Part shown: positions 57,369 to 64,000 of the stretch, piece by piece
How the letters are laid out: each line of letters opens with the position of its first letter
Numbering within the stretch: the stretch's first letter is position 1
Source of the DNA: Nocardia kruczakiae NBRC 101016
GTDB taxonomy: Bacteria; Actinomycetota; Actinomycetes; Mycobacteriales; Mycobacteriaceae
Assembly (NCBI RefSeq): GCF_001612965.1
Contig: NZ_BDBL01000017.1
Coordinates: 62,001-126,000 of the forward strand
DNA: 64,000 nucleotides
Direction of reading: 5' to 3'
Made by a program: the position numbers and the translations under genes
The notes under the pieces: model-generated
What the model saw: the letters and a program-made list of their open reading frames with translations, nothing else
What the model was told of the DNA's origin: nothing
Databases searched by the model: none

Positions 57369-58088
57369 TCACGCTGGAAGCAAGCGTCTCTCGTAGTCCG
57401 CCGCCAGTGCCCGCAGCGCGGCGGCGCCGTCCCCGGCGAAGCTGGAGCCGTGCATCACCGCCAGGGTCGCCGGATTCAGCTGCGCCAATCCGTACAGGGC
57501 GGCCGGTACGGCGGGGCCCAGTGACGTCGCCCGGAAGACGTCCTCGGCGAGGACGGCCGGACCGACCACATCGGATTCGGTGAGTGCGGGCCCGTCGCCG
57601 ACCTGGGTCATGAGGTCACCACAGAACAGCACCCCCGTCGTCTCCTCGTAGAGCACCCGCGACTCCCAGTTGTGCGGTGCGTGCGGAGTATCGATATGAC
57701 GGATCCGCCGCTCGCCCAGTTCGATGACCTCCCCATCGGCCAGCGGGCGTGGCGGCCGGTCGGCGAGATCGTCGATGGAGACCTGACAACCGAGGATTCC
57801 GTGGGCCACCTGCGCGTGCGGCGCGGCGGCGAGAAACAGATTCATAGCCCCGCATTCGTCGGCCTCGACGTGGCCGAAGGTGATCCAGCGCAGCCGCTCG
57901 ACCGGCACGATCGCGTTGATCTGCTCGCTCACCAGCGGGAACAGCGCGCGCATGCCGCAGTGGAACAGCAGTGGCTCCTCGTCGACCACGAGGAATTGGT
58001 TGAAGCTGAATCCGGTCGGACCGACCTCGGGCACGAAGGTGGATATCCGGTAGATCCGGTCGGCTACCTCATCGGTACGGGTCTGCAT
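57369..58088 (-). CDS. Metallo-beta-lactamase-fold protein with flavodiiron-type ligands
   Basis: A 239-residue MBL-fold protein. The metal motif is H73-V-E75-A-D77, as in the diiron sites of flavodiiron proteins rather than the HxHxDH of ordinary MBL hydrolases. Further candidate ligands are His136 or 139 (DTPHAPHN), Asp158 (FCGDLMTQ) and His213 (VMHGSS). No flavodoxin domain is attached and no partner is adjacent, so it could be a stand-alone oxygen- or NO-reacting or sensing protein. ATG 58088 follows GGGAG. Confidence 0.82.
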   Translation of the reverse strand: MQTRTDEVADRIYRISTFVPEVGPTGFSFNQFLVVDEEPLLFHCGMRALFPLVSEQINAIVPVERLRWITFGHVEADECGAMNLFLAAAPHAQVAHGILGCQVSIDDLADRPPRPLADGEVIELGERRIRHIDTPHAPHNWESRVLYEETTGVLFCGDLMTQVGDGPALTESDVVGPAVLAEDVFRATSLGPAVPAALYGLAQLNPATLAVMHGSSFAGDGAAALRALAADYERRLLPA

Positions 58089-58257
58089 GGTCTCGCTCCC
58101 ATCCGGGCCTCGCGCGCCGGCGGGATCACCTACGGCGGCGCGGACCCGCTGTCTCCGAGTCGACCCCCGAATCAGATGTTATCCAGATCACACTGCGAGG
58201 TCGATAGCGCCGCCCGGCCGCGCGGCCCGCCGACCGGCCGCCGATACGATCGCGATC

Positions 58258-58956
58258 ATGAGCGACCGGCCGAAGGCACTGCTGTTCGACGTCCAGGGCA
58301 CCGCCACCGATTTTCATTCCACCGTCGTCACGGCGGCCGCGGCGCTCCTCGGGCAGCGGTATCCCGGCCGGGACTGGTCGGCGTTCGTGAACGATTGGCG
58401 CGCAGCGTATTTCCGCGGCACCGCCGCGGTCGGCGACCACTGGGTCAGCGTCGATTCGATCTATCGCACCGCGCTCGACGACCTGCTCGCCGAGCGCGGT
58501 ATGGAGGCGACCTCCGACGTCCGCGCCGAATTGAATTCCGCGTGGAAACGGCTGGACCCCTGGCCGGACGCGGTGCCGGGCCTGACCCGCCTGCGACGCC
58601 GCTACACACTCGCGACGTTGTCGAACGCCGACGTCGACGCGGTCGTCGGCATCACCCGGCACTGCGATTTCCCGTGGCACGCGGTGTTCACGGCCGAGAT
58701 GGCGGGCGCACACAAACCCGATCCCCGCACCTACCGCATGGCGGCGCACTACCTCGGCGCCCAGCCGGGCGAGATCATGATGGTCGCGAGTCACAAGTAC
58801 GACATCCGGGCCGCGGCCGCCCTCGGCTTCCGCACCGCCTTCGTCGCACGACCGCTCGAATTCGGTGATCCGGCCCTGGCGGACACCGCATTCAGTGACG
58901 AATTCGACCTCAATGTCACCGATTTCGAGGATCTGGCCGACCGGCTGGGGTGCTGA
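58258..58956 (+). CDS. HAD-superfamily hydrolase, haloacid dehalogenase-like
   Basis: A 232-residue HAD protein. Motif I is LFDVQGTATDF: the nucleophile Asp11 is present, but the position two further on is Gln where phosphatases have Asp. This and the overall pattern favour the haloacid dehalogenase branch. Motif II is ATLSNADVD, motif III the Lys in GAHKPDPRTYRM, motif IV MVASHKYDIRAAAALGF. TACGAT ends seven bases before ATG 58258, so the message is probably leaderless. Substrate unknown. Confidence 0.87.
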   Translation: MSDRPKALLFDVQGTATDFHSTVVTAAAALLGQRYPGRDWSAFVNDWRAAYFRGTAAVGDHWVSVDSIYRTALDDLLAERGMEATSDVRAELNSAWKRLDPWPDAVPGLTRLRRRYTLATLSNADVDAVVGITRHCDFPWHAVFTAEMAGAHKPDPRTYRMAAHYLGAQPGEIMMVASHKYDIRAAAALGFRTAFVARPLEFGDPALADTAFSDEFDLNVTDFEDLADRLGC

Positions 58957-58993
58957 ACCGCATCGGCGAGCGCATACGCCGCTATTCGACGGT

Positions 58994-59052
58994 CGACGCG
59001 CATCGAGGTCCGGAACGGACGTGTCGCCCGTTCCGGACCTCGATGCGCGTCG
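58994..59052. terminator. Very stable bidirectional hairpin
   Basis: A perfect 25-bp stem (58994-59018 with 59028-59052) and 9-base loop fills the space between two convergent stops, HAD at 58956 and MFS at 59058. It can end transcription from both sides. Confidence 0.85.
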
Positions 59053-59057
59053 CGGAA

Positions 59058-61106
59058 CTACCCCGCGGGCGCCGGCTCGGCAGGCGGCGCGGCTTCATCC
59101 TCCGCCGATTCACCTGCCCCGGAGGCGCTTTCGGTGAGACCCACCGAGTCTGCCGAGGACTGCGTCCCACCATCCGTTTCCGCCAGCGCCACGAGTTCCT
59201 GACGTACGCGCAGGTCGTGTTCGGCGGCATCGGCGGCGGCCCGCTTCGGACTCCAGCGCCCGGCCATCAGGAACACGAACGGCAGGAACAGCACCTGGGC
59301 GATCAGGCAGATCCACCACCACTGCCGCCACTGCACCGGCGAATCGGCGGCCGCCTGTTTCACCTCGGGGCCGTGCGCGGCGACATAGGCCAGATCATCG
59401 GCCGGCACGGTGGCCACGGCCTGCAATTGCGATTGCGCGGTAACGAGTTTCGGGCCGACCGTGCTCGCGACCGCCAGCTGGTCACGCGGCACCTGCTGGG
59501 TCGCGGCCAGCCGCCCCGCCGCTTCGGCCGGGCCGATGCCGAACTTCGCCGCCACCTGACCGACCGCGGCGCCCGCGGCCCGCGCATCGTTCGGATTCAC
59601 CGCCAGGGCGCCGAGCGTCGCCGGATCCACCGCCTGCAGTGTCGCCAATTCCTGCGGATAGCGCGCGTTCACCGCGATCGTGGCCTGGATGTCGGCGGGC
59701 GTCGCCCCGGTCAGCTTCGTCAACGCGGCCATCTGCGCGGACGGATCGGCGGGATTGCGACCGAGTTGCGTCATGGTCTCGGCGCCGACGGTCTGGATGG
59801 TCGCCAGCTGGGGTCCGTACTGTGCCTGGATCTCCTGCAGTCGCGGACCGTTGTTGACCAGCGGCCCGGCCGCGTCGACCACCATCAGCAGGCCGAACAG
59901 CGTGAAGGTCACCACCGTGCGCAGCACACCACCCCATACGGCCAGCCCGACCGCGGTCGCGGCCGGATTGTGGCGCTCCACGGTTTCGGTGAAACTCGCC
60001 ATCCAGGTGGCGTAGGCGATGCCGCCGCCGACCGCGATGACCATCATCACCACCGCGAACGAGTAATAGCCGGTGTCGGGATGATCGGTGTAGCCGAGGA
60101 AGACGTACAGCCCGGCGATGCTGATCAGGGCGCCCAGGATCATGAACGGTTTGCGCACCTTGAGGATGTCGGACACGATGCCGGTCACCACCAGCGCCAC
60201 CGCGTTCGCGATCCAGTACCAGTTACCCAGCGCATTGGCCTGCGCCGGTGTGAAACCGAAGTTCGTGGCCAGATAGACCGGCAGGAACGACACGATGGTG
60301 TAGAAGAATGCCAGGAAGATGCTGATGGCCAGGGCCGAGCCGACCACGTCGACGCGCATCATCTGACGCCACTGCCCACGCTCGAGCGACTCGACATCCA
60401 GCCCCTTGGCCCGCGCCTCGACCAGGGCCCGATCCCGCAGGCTCACCATCACCTGATCACGCAGACGCGGACTCAGTTCGCGCAATCCGATCACCGCGAC
60501 GACGGCGACCGCGCAGCTGATCACACCGCACAGGCGGTAGTGGAACTGCCAATCCGGATGGCTGTCGAGGGTGCGGGCGGTGATCTCGCTGGTGACGAGG
60601 GCGCCGATCACCGGTCCCAGAGTCCAGAATCCCATCGCCGAGGCGCGGCCGAGCTGCGGCGAGAAGTCCCGGATCAACGCCGGGGTGGCCACCAGCACCG
60701 CGCCCTCGACCACGCTCACCACGCAGTAGACGACGAGATAGGCCATCTTCGTGGTCGTCGCCGGCAGCGCGAACAGGGTGAGCAGCGAACAGATCACCAC
60801 CCCGTAGGCCACGATATTGGCGCGCCCCCACCGATCGAGCAGCCCCGCCGCCACCGAAGCGGCGGCGCCGAAGGCCGCGCCGATGATGAAGATCCACACG
60901 AAATAGGCGAAGGAGAGGTGGAAGTAGGCGATCAGCTGATTTCCGACCGCGCCCGCGACGAAGAGCTGGTAATACAGCACGATCGAGGTGATCACCACGA
61001 GCGTCAGATACCAGGAGCGGGCGGGGGTATCGGGATAGTGCGGTAGTTTTCGCCGCCACAATCCGGTGAGCAGGGTGGGTGCGACTGCTGTCGAGGTCGA
61101 GCTCAT
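59058..61106 (-). CDS. MFS transporter with long repeat-bearing loop
   Basis: A 682-residue major facilitator protein, far longer than the usual 400-450. Eleven helices run to about residue 412 (WIFIIGAAFGAAASVAAGLL and FLPVYLATNFGFTPAQANAL lie in this part). Then comes a polar Ala/Pro-rich stretch of about 180 residues (413-591), the last helix (WWWICLIAQVLFLPFVFLMA) and an acidic cytosolic tail. By helix count the stretch should face outward. It holds a partial internal repeat: GPQLATIQTV near 431 and YPQELATLQAV near 482, each followed by an NPxD motif. ATG 61106 is chosen over the open frame to 61199. Substrate unknown. Confidence 0.85.
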   Translation of the reverse strand: MSSTSTAVAPTLLTGLWRRKLPHYPDTPARSWYLTLVVITSIVLYYQLFVAGAVGNQLIAYFHLSFAYFVWIFIIGAAFGAAASVAAGLLDRWGRANIVAYGVVICSLLTLFALPATTTKMAYLVVYCVVSVVEGAVLVATPALIRDFSPQLGRASAMGFWTLGPVIGALVTSEITARTLDSHPDWQFHYRLCGVISCAVAVVAVIGLRELSPRLRDQVMVSLRDRALVEARAKGLDVESLERGQWRQMMRVDVVGSALAISIFLAFFYTIVSFLPVYLATNFGFTPAQANALGNWYWIANAVALVVTGIVSDILKVRKPFMILGALISIAGLYVFLGYTDHPDTGYYSFAVVMMVIAVGGGIAYATWMASFTETVERHNPAATAVGLAVWGGVLRTVVTFTLFGLLMVVDAAGPLVNNGPRLQEIQAQYGPQLATIQTVGAETMTQLGRNPADPSAQMAALTKLTGATPADIQATIAVNARYPQELATLQAVDPATLGALAVNPNDARAAGAAVGQVAAKFGIGPAEAAGRLAATQQVPRDQLAVASTVGPKLVTAQSQLQAVATVPADDLAYVAAHGPEVKQAAADSPVQWRQWWWICLIAQVLFLPFVFLMAGRWSPKRAAADAAEHDLRVRQELVALAETDGGTQSSADSVGLTESASGAGESAEDEAAPPAEPAPAG

Positions 61107-61354
61107 GGTCGAGATGCCTTTCTGACCACGGCATCTCGTCGCGGGACGAATCTCTTGTGATTCCGCACGAGCACCGGGTGGGAAAAGGGTAGCGGCCAAC
61201 CGTGATCCACATCACTTTTCCGGCAACTCGATCGAACCGACCGATCCGATTGCGGGGCACATACCGACCGGTCGACGGTTGCCGGATATTCGCAGCGCTG
61301 TACGCGCGACCCACGACCTATCAGCTTGTCTGAGGAGTTTGCTACCGTGGGTCC

Positions 61355-62158
61355 ATGGTCGACTCCCCCATCCTGCAGGTGGACGCCGTAGATTTCGTGC
61401 GCAACCGCAATCCGATCCTGTCCGCGGTGTCGCTGACCGTGCGCGCCGGCGAGCATTGGGCGCTACTGGGCCCCAACGGTGCCGGCAAGACCACTCTGCT
61501 GAAGATGCTCGGCGCCTTCGAACATCCCACCCACGGCAGTGTGCACGTGCTCGGCCATCGGCTGGGCCGGGTGGATATGCGCGAATTGCGCTCGGCCATC
61601 GGGCATGTCGACCCGCGGCACACTCCGCCCTACCCCCTCACCGCACACGAGGTGGTCCTGACCGGGCTGACCGGTACCGCCGATATCAAGCAGCGCTGGT
61701 CACCGACGCCCGAAGAGGACGCCGAGGCGGATCGGCTCATCGAACTCATGGGGCTGCCCCATCGCCGCGACGCCCGCTGGCCCACCCTGTCCCAAGGTGA
61801 GCGCGGGCGCGCCCTCATCGCCCGGGCTCTGATCGCCGAGCCGCGACTGCTCCTGCTCGACGAACCGGCCACCGGCCTCGATGTCGGCGGCAGGGAACAG
61901 CTCATCGACCGGATCGATCTGCTGCAGGCCACCCATCCCGAGCTGGCGTCGGTCCTGGTCACCCATCACCTCGAGGAGTTACCCCCGGCCACCACCCACG
62001 CGCTCCTGCTCCGCGCGGGACGTTGCGTGGCGAGCGGACCCGTGGACGAGGTGCTGACGAGCGGCAATATCAGCACCTGTTTCGACCATCCGATCCGGCT
62101 GACCCGCACCGACGACGGGCGCTGGCAGGTGCGGGCAGAGCGCAGCGTACACGCCTGA
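61355..62158 (+). CDS. ABC ATP-binding protein without membrane partner
   Basis: A 267-residue ATPase domain: Walker A GPNGAGKTTLLKMLG, signature TLSQGERGRALIARAL (LSQGE for LSGGQ), Walker B LLLLDEPATGLDV and switch VLVTHHLEELP. It resembles the ModF/YlmA-type single ATPases. No permease gene is adjacent, so it may be a regulatory or orphan subunit. ATG 61355 lies six bases after TACCGT, suggesting a leaderless message. It diverges from the MFS gene; the 248 bases between hold nothing I can name beyond the promoters. Confidence 0.88.
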   Translation: MVDSPILQVDAVDFVRNRNPILSAVSLTVRAGEHWALLGPNGAGKTTLLKMLGAFEHPTHGSVHVLGHRLGRVDMRELRSAIGHVDPRHTPPYPLTAHEVVLTGLTGTADIKQRWSPTPEEDAEADRLIELMGLPHRRDARWPTLSQGERGRALIARALIAEPRLLLLDEPATGLDVGGREQLIDRIDLLQATHPELASVLVTHHLEELPPATTHALLLRAGRCVASGPVDEVLTSGNISTCFDHPIRLTRTDDGRWQVRAERSVHA

Positions 62159-62159
62159 A

Positions 62160-62188
62160 CACGAATCTTGTCATTGACAAGATTCGTG
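62160..62188. promoter_or_regulatory. 29-base palindrome over a -35 box
   Basis: Two perfect 14-base arms (62160-62173 and 62175-62188) flank a single T; the core reads CTTGTCATTGACAAG. The right arm contains TTGACA (62175-62180), a consensus -35 box, with a weak -10 (GATGTT, 62197-62202) 16 bases on. A MarR- or TetR-type dimer is the likely binder. Confidence 0.7.
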
Positions 62189-62246
62189 GAACATGCGATG
62201 TTGGGCAGGCGTCAGCATTCACTCGCCTCGTCGAAAGTTCTCCGCC

Positions 62247-62660
62247 ATGCCCACACTGCCCTGGGTCACCGTCGAGCGGCCCACCACCGATACCGTCCAG
62301 ATCATGGCCTCGCGGCTCGAAGTCCGGTCACTGCGGCACGTGCCCGGATTCCTCGCGACCTCGATCGTGCTGCGGCGCCAGGCCCGCCGCTCCCCCGGCG
62401 CCCTCGGCATCGCTTTGAAGGCCGACCTCAGCCGCCGCACGTTCTGGACCCTGTCGGCCTGGACCGATCAGGAGGCGATCGGCGCCTACGCCCGCACCGA
62501 TCCGCACGCCTCGGCCATCGTGCGGGCTCGCGCGGTCATGCGCGAATCGACGTTCGTGTTCTGGTCCGTCCCCGCCGCCGACCTGCCGATCGACTGGTCC
62601 GAGGCGCGCCGTCGCATCGCCGAGGAACGCGAGAAGCGAAGCAGCACAGCCACTCTCTGA
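62247..62660 (+). CDS. Small monooxygenase-like protein (DUF3291/ABM-type barrel)
   Basis: A 137-residue soluble protein. The pattern VQIMASRLEVRSLRHVPGFL, then LRRQARRSPGALGIALKADL and RRTFWTLSAWTDQEAIGAYA with TDPHASAIVRAR, is that of ferredoxin-like alpha/beta-barrel proteins such as DUF3291 or antibiotic-biosynthesis monooxygenases. The match is by overall pattern, so the family is not firm. ATG 62247 (MPTLPW) is chosen over the frame start at 62193, leaving a short leader after the palindrome. It ends 27 bases from the convergent permease gene. Confidence 0.75.
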   Translation: MPTLPWVTVERPTTDTVQIMASRLEVRSLRHVPGFLATSIVLRRQARRSPGALGIALKADLSRRTFWTLSAWTDQEAIGAYARTDPHASAIVRARAVMRESTFVFWSVPAADLPIDWSEARRRIAEEREKRSSTATL

Positions 62661-62687
62661 GACGATCCGCCGCCGCGCCCGGCCGGA

Positions 62688-64000
62688 TCAGTCGTCGACC
62701 GGCACCGATTCCGAACGCCTGGCCGGCTCCTCGTCCTCGGGCGGTTCCCGCAGCCGCGCCACCTCCAGTACCCGCGAGCGGGCCGCGAACCAGCCGACGA
62801 TCAGCGCCGGGATCAGAATCACCAGACTCGCCACCGTCCACGTGCCGACGGGGTGATCGAAGGCCATCAGCACCAGCATCGCGGCCAGGAAGACGAGGGT
62901 CGCGATGCCGGTATACGGGGCGCCGAACATGCGGAACGCGGGACGTTCCAGCTCACCACGCCGCCAGCGCCGCCACAGCGCCAGCTGGCACAGCACGATC
63001 GTCGCCCAGGAGGACAGGATGCCCAGCGAGGCGATGTTGAGCACGATCTCGAAGGCGCGCGCCGGCACGATGTAGTTGAGCCAGATGCCGACCAGAGCGA
63101 TCAGGCTCGTCAGCACGATGCCGCCGTAGGGCACACCGCGGCTGTTCATCCGCGCGGTGAATCGCGGGGCGCTGCCGTTGACCGCCATCGAGCGCAGAAT
63201 GCGCCCGGTGGAGTAGAGACCTGCATTGAGACTGGAGAACGCCGCGGTGAGCACGACGAGGTTCATCACCGAACCGGCATGCGGGACACCCAGTTCGGCG
63301 AAGAAGGTGACGAACGGGCTCTCGTCGGCGTGATAGGCGGTGTAGGGCAGCAACAGGGCCAGCAGGATCAGCGAGCCGACATAGAACACGGCGATACGCA
63401 GGATCACCGAGTTGATGGCGCGCGGCATGATCTGCTGCGGATTCTCGGTCTCCCCCGCGGCGGTGCCGACCATCTCCACCGCGGCGTAGGCGAACACCAC
63501 GCCCGAGGCGACCGTGACCAGCGGCAGCACCCCGGTCGGGAACCAGCCACCGGACTGCGCGACCAACCCGAAACCCGTTGCGGCCCCGTCGACCCGGAAT
63601 CGCCCGCCGAGGAAGACGATGCCGATGATCAGGAACGACACCAGCGCGACGACCTTGATCAGCGCCGCCCAGAACTCGAGTTCACCGAACCATTTGACCG
63701 AGATCAGATTCACGCTCAGCACCAGGCACAGCGCGATCAGCGCCAGCACCCACTGCGGGATCGCACCGAACGCACCCCAGTAGTGCAGATAGGTGGCGAT
63801 CGCGGTGGTGTCGACGATGCCCGTCATGGACCAGTTCAGGAAATAGGTCCAGCCGGCGATGAAAGCCGCCTTCTCCCCGTAGAACTCGCGCGCGTAGGAG
63901 ACGAACGACCCCGACGAGGGCCGGTGCAGCACCAGTTCGCCCAGCGCCCGCAGGATGAAGAAGACGAATACACCGCAGACCGCGTACACCAGGAACAGTC
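62688..64000 (-). CDS. Amino acid permease, AnsP/GABA-permease type (start cut by window edge)
   Basis: An APC-family permease lacking its first helix or two, which lie beyond base 64000. Present are the family stretches [60 protein letters not shown] and [16 protein letters not shown]. The [13 protein letters not shown] segment is characteristic of L-asparagine permeases (AnsP) of mycobacteria. The C-terminus is an acidic tail. Substrate assignment to asparagine is likely but not certain. Confidence 0.88.
   Translation of the reverse strand, partial: LFLVYAVCGVFVFFILRALGELVLHRPSSGSFVSYAREFYGEKAAFIAGWTYFLNWSMTGIVDTTAIATYLHYWGAFGAIPQWVLALIALCLVLSVNLISVKWFGELEFWAALIKVVALVSFLIIGIVFLGGRFRVDGAATGFGLVAQSGGWFPTGVLPLVTVASGVVFAYAAVEMVGTAAGETENPQQIMPRAINSVILRIAVFYVGSLILLALLLPYTAYHADESPFVTFFAELGVPHAGSVMNLVVLTAAFSSLNAGLYSTGRILRSMAVNGSAPRFTARMNSRGVPYGGIVLTSLIALVGIWLNYIVPARAFEIVLNIASLGILSSWATIVLCQLALWRRWRRGELERPAFRMFGAPYTGIATLVFLAAMLVLMAFDHPVGTWTVASLVILIPALIVGWFAARSRVLEVARLREPPEDEEPARRSESVPVDD

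Overview
The window is high-G+C DNA with dense, often overlapping genes and many ATG/GTG starts. Its order of core genes matches Mycobacterium tuberculosis Rv1420-Rv1467 closely. The actinobacterial suf operon, an MptB-type mannosyltransferase, ctaA/ctaB and the tkt-tal-zwf-opcA-pgl block all point to Mycobacteriales. Gene content, such as the CE1758/CE1759 pair, DUF4189 and steroid-type enzymes, fits Nocardia best. The genus is inferred; no rRNA or tRNA is present.

Layout, left to right. 1-7.9 kb: a cut-off acyl-CoA dehydrogenase, a secreted DUF4189 protein, then the complete Fe-S assembly operon sufR-B-D-C-S-U-T read leftward, with a SufR-type operator at its head. 8.0-12.5 kb: mptB, a two-gene ABC exporter and heme A synthase ctaA. 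12.5-20.5 kb: a kinase-fold phosphotransferase, an FmdB zinc ribbon, a three-gene unit (small conserved protein, PheC-like secreted protein, methyltransferase), qor, a TetR/FAD-monooxygenase pair and a NERD-like membrane protein. 20.7-28.6 kb: ctaB diverging from the pentose-phosphate operon tkt-tal-zwf-opcA-pgl. 28.7-33.3 kb: an epoxide hydrolase and an SDR sharing a KstR-like box, a flavin-reductase-fold protein and a LysR/MFS divergent pair.

From 33.3 to 45.9 kb comes secG and, about 9.3 kb away on the same strand, tpiA-pgk-gap. These are near neighbours in mycobacteria and corynebacteria. Here the space holds an accessory set: a 20-beta-HSD-like SDR, an OYE-family flavoenzyme and a TetR regulator leftward; a CE1758 LLM oxidoreductase, its CE1759 FMN reductase and a fused E1 alpha-beta dehydrogenase rightward; then a P450 and a DUF574-type methyltransferase. 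45.9-51.6 kb: a spacer with two perfect DnaA boxes, then whiA-yvcK-rapZ and uvrC. 51.6-64 kb: LysR and a BASS symporter, a YcaQ-type DNA glycosylase, a KstD-like flavoprotein behind a KstR-like box, a small membrane protein, an MBL protein with flavodiiron-type ligands, a HAD protein, an unusual MFS transporter with a repeat-bearing loop, an ABC ATPase, a small alpha/beta-barrel-like protein behind a 29-bp palindrome, and a truncated asparagine-type permease.

Several units work together. SufR probably represses its own suf operon when clusters are plentiful. CtaB and CtaA make heme O and heme A for cytochrome oxidase. Tkt, Tal, Zwf, OpcA and Pgl form the oxidative and non-oxidative pentose phosphate branches beside lower glycolysis (Gap, Pgk, Tpi). 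Steroid or lipid catabolic enzymes are scattered between these blocks, two loci of which carry KstR-like boxes. No mobile element, CRISPR array or RNA gene was seen.
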